Part shown: positions 18,026 through 26,315 of the stretch, piece after piece
How positions within the stretch are numbered: the stretch's first letter is position 1
How the letters are laid out: the number at the start of each line of letters is the position of its first letter
NCBI GenBank assembly: GCA_937949725.1
Contig: CALECT010000008.1
Span: forward strand, 1 to 43,575
Direction: 5' to 3'
Length of the DNA: 43,575 nucleotides
From: an uncultured Pseudanabaenaceae cyanobacterium
GTDB lineage: Bacteria > Cyanobacteriota > Cyanobacteriia > PCC-9006 > JAAUQQ01
The notes under the pieces: generated by a model
Databases searched by the model: none
What the model saw: the letters and a program-made list of their open reading frames with translations, nothing else
What the model was told of the DNA's origin: nothing
Program-made: the position numbers and the translations under genes

Positions 18026-19327
18026 CTACTCAACAGAAACCGTTACAACAGCAGATGGTTGTGGATCTCGGCAGCACAAGAAGCCCAACATTCCCCATAG
18101 CACTAGGAGCTTGGCGCCATCAGAAATCAACGTTGCCCACACTGCTCCTTTCCAGGAATAGACTGGAATCAGCCACAGATTCAGACCAATATTAAAGATC
18201 GCAGTCGCCACATTGACCCCACTGCGCCAGGACTGGAAACCAGCCCCCGTCAAACTGTCGGCCGCGATCGCCTGTACCCCCAAAATCAACACATAGGGCG
18301 ACAGCCAACGCAGCACGCTGACCGTATCGGCATAGGCATCCCCCAGTAAGCGAGGCAGCAGCGGAGCCAGCCAAATAAAACCGACCGTTGCCAGACAGCC
18401 ATAGGCCGCCACCACTGGCAATAATCGTTTACCAACGCTAAAGCTGCCGCGAATTCCGTTTTCACCATGTTGGAAATACCGCATATAAGCGTTGTTAAAC
18501 AACACTTGCAAGGGCGTATAGGCAGCGGTGAAGAATCGGCTACCCGCTGCGTAAAGTCCCGTGGCTTCAAAGGTAGCTGCGCTGGACAACATAGTTTTAT
18601 CAATGTCTCCATTCACCTTCTCAGCGGAATAGCTAAGGGAGAATAGGACGCCTTCCTTTAGATTCTTAATGGCCATGGCAGGCCTAAATGTGGGCATTCC
18701 TAAGCTGGAACAAACTAACCCCACGCTGTAGATAGCCGTCACCACGGAACTGATGCAATACAGCCAAGCCCAAGTCGTAATCGTGGGACTCCAAACACCC
18801 ATGACTAGAATGATCGCCGCCATCAATTTATTGACGGAATAGAGCATATCGGTCTGGGCGACTTGGTAGAGCTTATCAAACGCCGACAAAGCATCCCCAG
18901 AGATATTCCACAGCGTCAAGCAGAAAATATCGGAGAACAGAATCAGCGAGATAATAAGGGGAGAACCATGGTCGGCGAAGAATAATTGAGAAGCTGCAAG
19001 GCAGGCCAGGATCAGCACCGTGCTCGCCATCACAGCAGTAAACACAGCGTTGCCCCAGTACAGCGGGAAAAGAGAGCGATCGCGAGAGACATTCTTAACC
19101 AGGATGTCGCCACTACCAAAGTCCGCAAAGGAAATCAGCAAGGAAGCCATGGCAGACACCCCAATGAATAAGCCATATTCCTGAACTGTCAGCGCCCGCG
19201 CCACAAGCACAAAGTAGCCCAACTGCATCCCCAAGCCACCGATGCGAGCAAGAAGCGTCCAAAAGGTCTTTCGAAAGAACTGATGCTGACAAATATGGAT
19301 AAACCGATCTTGTAAAAATTTGAGCAT
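18026..19327 (-). CDS. Wzx-like polysaccharide flippase (MOP superfamily), copy 1
   Basis: A 433-aa polytopic protein with about 12 hydrophobic segments. Typical flippase features are ARALTVQEYGLFIGVSAMAS near the N-terminus, GSGDILVKNVSRDR in the first cytoplasmic loop, EKVNGDIDKTMLSSAA mid-protein and a late GAGFQSWRSGVN. It would move lipid-linked sugar units across the inner membrane for Wzy-type polymerisation. It is related over its whole length to the flippase at 21219-22511 (shared blocks include AADSLTGAGFQSWRS, GSFxxxKRLLPVV and NAYMRxFxHGE), so the two are paralogues. It is the last gene of the leftward exopolysaccharide run. A 45-base stem-loop 277 bases upstream probably isolates it from the formyltransferase transcript. 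Confidence 0.88.
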   Translation of the reverse strand: MLKFLQDRFIHICQHQFFRKTFWTLLARIGGLGMQLGYFVLVARALTVQEYGLFIGVSAMASLLISFADFGSGDILVKNVSRDRSLFPLYWGNAVFTAVMASTVLILACLAASQLFFADHGSPLIISLILFSDIFCLTLWNISGDALSAFDKLYQVAQTDMLYSVNKLMAAIILVMGVWSPTITTWAWLYCISSVVTAIYSVGLVCSSLGMPTFRPAMAIKNLKEGVLFSLSYSAEKVNGDIDKTMLSSAATFEATGLYAAGSRFFTAAYTPLQVLFNNAYMRYFQHGENGIRGSFSVGKRLLPVVAAYGCLATVGFIWLAPLLPRLLGDAYADTVSVLRWLSPYVLILGVQAIAADSLTGAGFQSWRSGVNVATAIFNIGLNLWLIPVYSWKGAVWATLISDGAKLLVLWGMLGFLCCRDPQPSAVVTVSVE

Positions 19328-19741
19328 TATCTTAATTACAAGATTGAAAAGAAAAGCAAGAAGTAGTGCAATTCAATCAATTTAAAGCAGAAAAATGAAT
19401 CAAGTCAGAACAATATCTTATTTATTTCGAAGATAAAAAATAAAAGTAATTTCTATTGTTCTCATCTTCTTTATCCATTCCCTCTATCCAGAAACAGAGA
19501 AGTCTCATCTAGTACATCAAAAAATAAACTTAGATTTACTCACACGACAAAAACAGTTCCAAACCAGCAAGCTCCCCACTGCAAGAATACGGGCTACAAC
19601 AGAAGAGGCTGCTCTGCAAGGCTAGACAAAGCTTGCAGAGCAGCCTCTACGCTGAAAACAGCGGAGAATATGACCCATATGAGATGCAATCAACAACTCC
19701 AATGACTAGGGAAAATCCTACTTTTTCAGATATAGGCTTAT
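19328..19741. other. AT-rich spacer between flippase copy 1 and formyltransferase
   Basis: 414 bases without a credible gene. The half next to the flippase is very AT-rich and should carry that gene's promoter. The half next to the formyltransferase contains the long stem-loop at 19604-19648. Confidence 0.5.
19604..19648 (-). terminator. Long perfect stem-loop downstream of formyltransferase
   Basis: Perfect 17-base arms (left arm 19604-19620, right arm 19632-19648) with an 11-base loop, 93 bases beyond the formyltransferase stop. The arms contain GGCTGCTCTGCAAG and its complement. The strength and position point to a transcription end, although only short T runs follow on the leftward strand. 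Confidence 0.6.
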
Positions 19742-20656
19742 TCAAGAGCAAGCAATGATATCGGGAGATGATGATTGTGTTTGTTCGACATTGGGATTCT
19801 CCTCAGACAGCACTCTCTGATGCTCCAAAAAGAACAACTCACGACGTTCTGCAAGACAAGGAGTTTTAGCTGACCCAAGTAGTTGACGCAGCTTGTATTT
19901 GGCCTCAACCCATAGCGTCAAGTCCTTAGTAAATATTTGAACACCCTTTCCATGAAGCTCAACTCCAGATAGTGGATTCTCTGAAGGATTGTTTTGAACA
20001 AAAATCAGCAAGTCAGTCATCGTATCAGTGACCAACTTTGCAATCTTCATTTCAATGGAAAATTCATCATCATCAGGCTTGATTTCAGGGTATACGCGTG
20101 CGAAGACTTCACCAGTATCTACACCCCGATCTATTTGATGAATTGTAGCTCCAATCTTTTCAAAGTCATCATGAAAAAGTGGCCATAGTATAGTGTGGTT
20201 GCCTCGATAAAAAGGGCTGATTCCAAAGTGAACATTTAGGGTTCCAAATCGAGGAATACTAAAAATGTGTTCTCGCAAGATGGGGCCACCACAAACCACC
20301 ATGAGATCAGGGTTAATTGAGCGTATGAGCTCAGCATTCTCGGGATTATTAAAATCCTTCCCCGCCACCTCAATAATGTTGGGAGAATATCTAGAACCCT
20401 CCTTTTCAGTAAGTTTCCATAGTAGTTCTTCAGCTCTGTGATCACGCTGCGTATCCCACAGCTTCATTCTCAAGCCAAGGTAAGCATAGGAGAAAATTTT
20501 GCGTGGATTTTTGAAAAATTTTCTAAATTTCTTACCTAAGCTGTTGTCGGTCCACCATTTAACCCGCAACATATCAGTCGAGTCGAATTTTCTTGCGAGT
20601 TGAGAGGCAACCCATAAATTGACGGAATCATCATCTGAAACAAACAGAATTTTCAA
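19742..20656 (-). CDS. Formyltransferase-fold protein, putative sugar N-formyltransferase
   Basis: A 304-aa protein beginning at a TTG (MKILFVSDDD) preceded by an AGGT ribosome-binding site. No in-frame ATG fits the fold better. The central part carries the hallmark of formyl-THF-dependent transferases: NPDLMVVCGG, then TLNVHFGISPFYRGNHTILW with the catalytic Asn-x-His (about 141-143), and ATIHQIDRGVDTGEVFA with the catalytic Asp (about 177). The N-terminal 70 residues (VASQLARKF, then basic KKFRKFFKNPRK) differ from methionyl-tRNA formyltransferase, and the C-terminal OB domain of Fmt is absent. Placement between two flippase genes in a polysaccharide locus makes N-formylation of an aminosugar likelier than tRNA formylation. 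The substrate is not proven. Confidence 0.8.
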   Translation of the reverse strand: MKILFVSDDDSVNLWVASQLARKFDSTDMLRVKWWTDNSLGKKFRKFFKNPRKIFSYAYLGLRMKLWDTQRDHRAEELLWKLTEKEGSRYSPNIIEVAGKDFNNPENAELIRSINPDLMVVCGGPILREHIFSIPRFGTLNVHFGISPFYRGNHTILWPLFHDDFEKIGATIHQIDRGVDTGEVFARVYPEIKPDDDEFSIEMKIAKLVTDTMTDLLIFVQNNPSENPLSGVELHGKGVQIFTKDLTLWVEAKYKLRQLLGSAKTPCLAERRELFFLEHQRVLSEENPNVEQTQSSSPDIIACS

Positions 20657-21218
20657 GACTTATACCTAAGTAAAGATGAACTATTTTCTGATATTTGAAT
20701 AAAACAAAATAGCTTATTCAAACGTCATCAAGAAGCAGAGACCGATGGCAAGGTGAATACTCTGTAAGCAAAGCACTACCATTCTGCTCAGAAGCACAAT
20801 CACCATGCCTATTACACTCAAACAGTGTTGACAGCTAAAGACTCAGCAGCACATCAAACAATGTTCAATATTTGAGGAGAGGCTATCACAAACATCATTT
20901 GAACGTGGCGATACGTATTCTGGACTATGGAAAATAGACGAAATTATCGGATCATAGTGAAAGCTAAGCTCACCTTCTAGCCCGTAGACTTGTGCATTTT
21001 GGATATGCAGACAATGCAAGGTTGAAACTTCAAGGTCCACGAACATCACTAAACTGGCAATCATTTATGAACACATTTAGTGTTCTTTTTGAGAGTAATA
21101 GCATGACGAAAGAGAGTCAATTCTAGTTACAGAAAAATGGAATATCAAAACACCGAATTCAAACCAAGTCATTCATCATTTAGCAACGACCCTCTTGCCT
21201 GATGACCTATTTTCTATC
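20657..21218. other. Spacer between flippase copy 2 and formyltransferase
   Basis: 562 AT-rich bases. A leftward 73-codon frame (20843-21064, Cys/Ser/His rich) shows no domain, no ribosome-binding site and no similarity I recognise, and I do not call it. The spacer is unusually long for this otherwise compact leftward gene run and may be the scar of a lost gene. It should contain a promoter for the formyltransferase. Confidence 0.4.
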
Positions 21219-22511
21219 CTAAACAGTTGCACTTTTATTGCTCGTTTTGAAAAGTAAGCTAAACACTGCAAACCAAAGGACAATTAGTTTTAATCCATCA
21301 GAAGCTAGAGTTGCCCACACCGCTCCCATCCAGGAATAACGGGGAATCAGCCAAAAATTCAGGCCAACATTAAGCAATGCTGCTCCTACATTCATAGCGC
21401 TACGCCAGGACTGAAAACCGGCACCAGTCAAACTGTCAGCAGCGATCGACTGCAATCCCACGATCAACACATAAGGAGCAAGCCAATGCAATACCGTGAC
21501 GGTATCAGCATAAGATTCGCCCAAGAGGCTGGGTAAAAGAGGAGCTCCAAAGACAAATCCCGCAGTTGTTAAGCAACCATAGACCAAAACCACAGGCAGT
21601 AAGCGTTTAGCTAGACCAAAGCTTCCTTTAATCCCAGTTTCACCATGCTTGAAGAAGCGCATATAGGCATTCTGAAACAGAACCTTTAAAGGAGTAAAAG
21701 CTACAAACAGAAAGCGACTACCAGCCGCATATACACCAGCAGCTAGAGGAGCAGAGCTAGCTAACATTGTTTTATCAATGTCGTTGTTGATTTTATCTGA
21801 GGAGTAACTCAAAGAGAAATGAAATCCCTCTTTAAAGTGTTTTAATATAAGCCGAGGCCTAAATTTTGGCATGCCCATTGACTGGGCAACAACCAGATTA
21901 GAAATAATTGCTGTGCAAGTAATGCTTGCAGAATATAGCCAAGCCCAAGTTATAAAATCAGAGCCCCATCCACCTAGAAAGAATAATCCCGCAGCCACAA
22001 GCTTGTTGCAAATGTAGATAATGTCAGAGCCAGCAACTTTATACAGCTTATCTACTGCAGTCAAAGCTGCCCCAGCAACATTAAATAGGCTCAAGCAAAA
22101 AATATCTGCAAATAGTATCAAACATATCGAAAGTGTAGATGTTGAACTAGGCAAGAACTGTTTTGCTATGATCAAGCACAGAGTAATAACAATCGTGCTA
22201 ACAACAGAGGTTGTCAATAAAGCATTGCCCCAATATTCAGGGAATAGTTCGCGTTTACGGGAAACATACTTGACGAGTACATCACCACTCCCCCAACTGG
22301 CAAAAGAGATCAGAAGTGATGCTAGCGATGCGATGCCTATAAACAAGCCATAATCCTGTGCTGTTAAGGCTTTCGCAATAATGATGAAGTAGACAAACTG
22401 CATCGCCATAAAGAGGACTTGCGTTAACAGCGTCCAAAAAGTCGTCTTCAGAAATTTATTTTGGCAAGTTTCAAAGAATTGCCTCTGAATAGATTTAATG
22501 GACAGTTTCAT
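21219..22511 (-). CDS. Wzx-like polysaccharide flippase (MOP superfamily), copy 2
   Basis: A 430-aa polytopic protein, paralogous to the 433-aa flippase at 18026-19327 with conserved blocks throughout: TFWTLL, ALTAQDYGLFIGIASLASLLISFA, GSGDVLVKYVSRKRELFP, NDIDKTMLASSA, FKHGETGIKGSF and AADSLTGAGFQSWRS. It is predicted to translocate lipid-linked oligosaccharide units. It starts 100 bases after the O-antigen-ligase-like gene and reads in the same direction. Its codon use is AT-richer than copy 1, so the two are either an old duplication or one was acquired. Two flippases usually imply two repeat units or a modified and an unmodified unit. Confidence 0.88.
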   Translation of the reverse strand: MKLSIKSIQRQFFETCQNKFLKTTFWTLLTQVLFMAMQFVYFIIIAKALTAQDYGLFIGIASLASLLISFASWGSGDVLVKYVSRKRELFPEYWGNALLTTSVVSTIVITLCLIIAKQFLPSSTSTLSICLILFADIFCLSLFNVAGAALTAVDKLYKVAGSDIIYICNKLVAAGLFFLGGWGSDFITWAWLYSASITCTAIISNLVVAQSMGMPKFRPRLILKHFKEGFHFSLSYSSDKINNDIDKTMLASSAPLAAGVYAAGSRFLFVAFTPLKVLFQNAYMRFFKHGETGIKGSFGLAKRLLPVVLVYGCLTTAGFVFGAPLLPSLLGESYADTVTVLHWLAPYVLIVGLQSIAADSLTGAGFQSWRSAMNVGAALLNVGLNFWLIPRYSWMGAVWATLASDGLKLIVLWFAVFSLLFKTSNKSATV

Positions 22512-22611
22512 TTTTGCGAAGAGGATTGTAGAGAGTAAAAGAGGAGAAGGTTAAAGGAAGAATTGATTTCTAGACCAAAGCTAATTTATCCAAGAAAAAT
22601 CTGAACTTATT

Positions 22612-23922
22612 TCACGGAAACATCGGTTTCATTCTTATGTCTGGCGATCGCTCTTCAAACAAGTCCTGATCATCTTCCAGAGGTCTTCTCAAGGCTCTAA
22701 TCTTAATAGGCAAAGAAAAAACAATTGAACAGAATATCAGCCAGAAAAATCCAAACCCAAGCAAAGAGCTTTCAGCTAAATTACAAACAATAATGATAAC
22801 TAGAAAAGCAATTGGCCAGATAGCCCAGGTACTGGGTTCACGGTGCAAACAGTACCAAGCACGAACCATCGTCAAGATGTAGGTTATGACGAATAGGCCT
22901 AAGCCAATAAGGCCGACATCCAATGCAGTTTCTATAAAGCCATTGTGAGCTTCAGGAACAGGCCATTTCGTAATCTGGATAATTATCCTTGATGGTCCTT
23001 CTACGCCATGCCAAAACCCTTTGTATCCATATCCTAACCAGGGGCGATCTTGAATCATTCGAACTAAAAGAGCCCAAAATATGGTCCTTCCTGTTAGTGT
23101 TAGATCTTCTCCTGTAGCCTCAGCAATGAAGGCCAAATTACCGAGAGCCCACGTTATAAATCCCGTTGTAGATGTTAGACCTAGAAAAAATAAAGGAATC
23201 AAGTACAGTAACTTGAGACGCAGCATTTTGTAGGCATAAACAAAACTGCAGGTCGTGAGTGCTATCAGGGCAACACCTACTGCACCAGTGGACTTAGAAA
23301 GGACAGCTAGGCCTAAAGAACAAGGAAGTAGAATTTTAAATAGAAGCCTTCGAGTTTCGATCAGTTGTATGAAAAAGATGACTGAGCTGAGAGCCATCAT
23401 CAAACCAAAATGGTTCTTATGTACATAAATTCCACGAAAAGCTCCGGCATGTATGCCTCCCATAAGGCCATAGCGAGGAGGAAGAACGATAAATATCACA
23501 CTCGTCACAACCATGATGGTGCAAAGCGTGGCAAATATTTCCAGTTGTTCTTCTATGCGATAACGAGTCGCGAAATAGAGACCGAATCCAGAAGCGGAAA
23601 TAAGCCGAATACTTTCCACAAGAGTTTGGTCGGGGAAAAGTGACCAAAGGAAAGAACAGCTTACGATAACGAGCAAGGCGCACAAATATATATTTTGAGT
23701 CAAAACATAAAATAGTCGCTTCCATCGAAGAAAGAGTAAGACATAAGTAATCAAATAAATGAGTAGAAAGAGTCCAGCATTCAGTGCCTGGGTGTTAGGT
23801 GCGATGGCACCATCTCCTTCACTGGCTCCCCCCGAGAGAACCAATGGAATAATCCCTTCCGAAAAGTGCATCAAAGCAGCAATCGTAAAGATTTTTTCCA
23901 GTTTTGATAATAGTTTTTCCAT
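22612..23922 (-). CDS. O-antigen ligase/polymerase family protein (WaaL/Wzy/ExoQ-like)
   Basis: 436 aa from ATG 23922 (MEKLLSKLEKIF). A 29-codon longer frame would swallow a stem-loop that looks like the end of the upstream transcript, so I prefer the shorter start. There are about 11-12 hydrophobic helices. The large periplasmic loop lies in the second half, with the family motif LTGRTIFWALLVRMIQDRPWLGYGYKGFW and, later, VPEAHNGFIETALDVGLIGLGLF (catalytic-type His). An early HKNHFGLMMAL segment also matches the O-antigen ligase family (PF04932). Either a Wzy-type polymerase or a ligase is possible. In a Wzx/Wzc-containing locus the polymerase role is likelier. Confidence 0.85.
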   Translation of the reverse strand: MEKLLSKLEKIFTIAALMHFSEGIIPLVLSGGASEGDGAIAPNTQALNAGLFLLIYLITYVLLFLRWKRLFYVLTQNIYLCALLVIVSCSFLWSLFPDQTLVESIRLISASGFGLYFATRYRIEEQLEIFATLCTIMVVTSVIFIVLPPRYGLMGGIHAGAFRGIYVHKNHFGLMMALSSVIFFIQLIETRRLLFKILLPCSLGLAVLSKSTGAVGVALIALTTCSFVYAYKMLRLKLLYLIPLFFLGLTSTTGFITWALGNLAFIAEATGEDLTLTGRTIFWALLVRMIQDRPWLGYGYKGFWHGVEGPSRIIIQITKWPVPEAHNGFIETALDVGLIGLGLFVITYILTMVRAWYCLHREPSTWAIWPIAFLVIIIVCNLAESSLLGFGFFWLIFCSIVFSLPIKIRALRRPLEDDQDLFEERSPDIRMKPMFP

Positions 23923-23980
23923 AATCGGGGGCCTACTCCAAGTTGGAGAATTATCATGTATCAAAAGAGTAAGAAGCATA

Positions 23981-24006
23981 GCTACCTTGAAAGCTAACAA
24001 GGTAGC
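23981..24006 (-). terminator. Stem-loop after the acyltransferase gene
   Basis: Perfect 8-base arms GCTACCTT / AAGGTAGC with a 10-base loop, immediately after the stop of the leftward acyltransferase gene and followed by a T-rich stretch on that strand (CTTCTTACTCTTTTG). This fits an intrinsic terminator or attenuator, and it helps choose the downstream start of the next gene. Confidence 0.55.
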
Positions 24007-24019
24007 CATGCTTAGAGAA

Positions 24020-25000
24020 TTACCCTTTTTGAGAGTTAACTGCTAGGGTTTTGAGCTTGCCTTTGATACCAGGCAAAGACTGAAGTCCCCAAGCCAATGC
24101 TGGCTTCACGGAAGAGGCCATTAGCTCTTGGGCCTGAATCTTCAAAGGAGCGACCCCCAAGGAGCCAATTAACCGAGCATGGCTTGCATAGATCCACTTG
24201 TAGTCTTCATTGCCAATCAAGAAATCAAATTCCCGATGACCAGCATTGAGACTGGCTTCCAAGGCTTCCAATAACAGAAGACGACCCGGCGCATAGTTGG
24301 AATACTCGCTATCGTAGGAGGCAATCCAGGAGTACAGACGACCTTCATGGAAGAGATTCAGGTCGATCGCGATGGGACCCTCGGCAGAACTTAAGCTAGA
24401 CACCATCAATAAACCGCGCTCAACAAGCTCTTCAAACAGACGAACATTTTCCTCTTGGGAAAAATCATCAAATTGCCCGGTGCTAAAGTACTGTTGGGAT
24501 TTCCATGCCATACAGGTCTTGAGCATCCCAGGTCGGGTGTCATTGAGAACAAACTCCAAGGGACCAACGGCTTCTTCAAGCTTGCGACGGCGGCGGCGGG
24601 AATCAGCCAGGAACTTCTTTGACTTACGCTTTTTAATAGACTGGAGAAAAGCCTCCCAGTTTTCAAAATCCTCCCAGAGAATCGTGGGTGCAGGCTCGTA
24701 GGTCTTTTCTAGATTTCTCTCAAGCCATTCTTCAGCTCTAACGATGCCATGGGAAACTCTGGGCAAATATTTGAGGGCAACCGCTTCGTCAGCAGTATTG
24801 GCATCGGAGATCGCCTGCCCCTCAAAGAAATCCAACATGCGGGATTGAAACGGGAGATCAGTAATGGGAGTCGTCTGATTAATCGTTGGAATCCTCCAGA
24901 GTTTTCCGTCTAATTCAAACAGCTTATTGTCCACCTGATCCTCAGGGAAAAAGGCTGCTGCGACAGACTCGCACAATGCATCACAAGAAAAAAAGTTCAT
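24020..25000 (-). CDS. FemAB/BioF2-like GNAT acyltransferase of exopolysaccharide clusters
   Basis: A 326-aa protein of the Acetyltransf_6 (PF13480) type. It shows a basic helical stretch KKRKSKKFLADSRRRRRKLEE (about 120-140), which precedes the acyltransferase core in this family, then GPLEFVL, then IAIDLNLFHEGRLYSWIASYDSEYSNYAPGRLLLLEALEAS and FDFLIGNEDYKWIYA near the end. The YxPGxLL and DFxxGxExYK motifs are the recognisable part. Such proteins occur beside polysaccharide deacetylases and chain-length regulators in many exopolysaccharide loci, where they probably acylate free amino groups or transfer an aminoacyl group. The exact donor is unknown. It lies 70 bases after the GT2 gene. Confidence 0.8.
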   Translation of the reverse strand: MNFFSCDALCESVAAAFFPEDQVDNKLFELDGKLWRIPTINQTTPITDLPFQSRMLDFFEGQAISDANTADEAVALKYLPRVSHGIVRAEEWLERNLEKTYEPAPTILWEDFENWEAFLQSIKKRKSKKFLADSRRRRRKLEEAVGPLEFVLNDTRPGMLKTCMAWKSQQYFSTGQFDDFSQEENVRLFEELVERGLLMVSSLSSAEGPIAIDLNLFHEGRLYSWIASYDSEYSNYAPGRLLLLEALEASLNAGHREFDFLIGNEDYKWIYASHARLIGSLGVAPLKIQAQELMASSVKPALAWGLQSLPGIKGKLKTLAVNSQKG

Positions 25001-25070
25001 TGCTAATTCGAAGGGTGGGTGAGAAGTAAACGTTAGAAATTAGGGCAAACTCCAGAAGACTCGACGGAGA

Positions 25071-26261
25071 TTAGGCCTCTTCGCGACTCGTCCGAACCCA
25101 GCTTTGCTGAGGTTGAAAGAGAAAGGAAAGATAAATCGGCACTTTCCAGAGGATATAAAAAGGCACTGCCAACAAGGCTTTCAGGGGCAATTGATGGCGG
25201 CAATACTTCAGCCAAACCAACAAGATAGAGCTCAAGAGCAAGACACCTTGAGCGAGCAAGACTAAGGCAGGTAGCCATTGGAGTTGGAACCATCCCCATG
25301 CCAGCGCCACACTGGTCAGACCAGCCCAGAGCAACACCAGAAGTGCCAATGGAGGTACACAAAGATCTAGAGTGGCAGCAACTAACCCGAGACGTTTTTG
25401 CTGCCAAGCGGCCTTGAGTAATTTGGGCGACTGATTCACCAAGGTATCTAGATGGCCATGCTCCCAACGCTTACGCTGCTGAGCTGCGGCACTGGACTGA
25501 CTCGGCAAAACTCCGGTTACACGACCCGTGCGACAAAGACGGGGAGAATAACCTGCCAGCAGGAGGTCTAAAGACAACTGCATGTCTTCAACAAGGTTGC
25601 TGTTCCCTAGGGGCAAGCCACTAAAAATGGACCAAGGGAAAGCCATCCCCGTACCATGCAAGGTCAAGGGCAGACCCAAACGAGCAACACCATTGGGCCG
25701 CACAAAAGTACGTACCTTAAAAGCAAAGGAAGAGAGCTGATCTTTCAGACTGGGGTTAGCCGGTGGTGCCAAAAGGTTAGTGACCTGTACTGGAGATTGT
25801 GACTCATGGGCCATAAATGTTGCTGAAGCAACTGTACCAGCATGTACATCACAATCTGCATCGATAATCATCACGACATCCGGTGGAGCATCTGCCAGAC
25901 AGCTCCGTCCAAAGTCCAAAGCATAGCCCTTACCACGCTTTTCTAAATTATGGCGTTCCACCACAGTGGCCCCCAGTTTCCGGCTCAACTGAGCCGTACC
26001 ATCAGAACAATTATCCGCAATGACCACCAATCGATCTCCCCCCTGCAATTGGGGTTTGAGCGTGTCAATCGTCTTCTTAATGCCCAAAATTTCATTGTGA
26101 GCAGGAACCAGAATTGCCACACTGGGACGCTGGGCATCAGGATTCTCAGGATACGGTCGCTCCGGTAATAATGCTGCAAAGCATTCCAGAGTGAGCATCA
26201 CTACGGCGGGCAACAAAACCAATGCAGCAATGAACAGAACTGTCGTTATTAACGGGGTCAT
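25071..26261 (-). CDS. Processive-type family 2 glycosyltransferase (cellulose/PNAG-synthase-like)
   Basis: 396 aa from the ATG; a GTG three codons earlier is an alternative. One N-terminal membrane helix (about 5-30) is followed by the GT-A domain, with VAILVPAHNE, ADNCSDGT, the metal-binding IDADCD (about 133-138), VEDMQLSLDLL (acceptor-site ED) and QQRKRW (about 261-266). About three C-terminal membrane helices follow. The D-D-ED-QxxRW set with flanking membrane segments is that of membrane-embedded, potentially processive beta-glycan synthases (BcsA, NodC, PgaC relatives). The sugar donor cannot be read from sequence. It is sandwiched between a CE4 deacetylase (55 bases upstream) and an acyltransferase (70 bases downstream), an arrangement recalling NodC-NodB-NodA or the Pga system. 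Confidence 0.88.
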   Translation of the reverse strand: MTPLITTVLFIAALVLLPAVVMLTLECFAALLPERPYPENPDAQRPSVAILVPAHNEILGIKKTIDTLKPQLQGGDRLVVIADNCSDGTAQLSRKLGATVVERHNLEKRGKGYALDFGRSCLADAPPDVVMIIDADCDVHAGTVASATFMAHESQSPVQVTNLLAPPANPSLKDQLSSFAFKVRTFVRPNGVARLGLPLTLHGTGMAFPWSIFSGLPLGNSNLVEDMQLSLDLLLAGYSPRLCRTGRVTGVLPSQSSAAAQQRKRWEHGHLDTLVNQSPKLLKAAWQQKRLGLVAATLDLCVPPLALLVLLWAGLTSVALAWGWFQLQWLPALVLLAQGVLLLSSILLVWLKYCRHQLPLKALLAVPFYILWKVPIYLSFLFQPQQSWVRTSREEA

Positions 26262-26315
26262 AAGGGTCACACAATGTCAGAGTTTTCAATCAGTCAAGCG
26301 TGGCAAGACTTGAGT

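Noticed and set aside
20843..21064. 73-codon leftward frame in the spacer between flippase copy 2 and formyltransferase
   Set aside because: No recognisable domain and no ribosome-binding site; Cys/His/Ser-rich composition is consistent with chance in AT-rich DNA.
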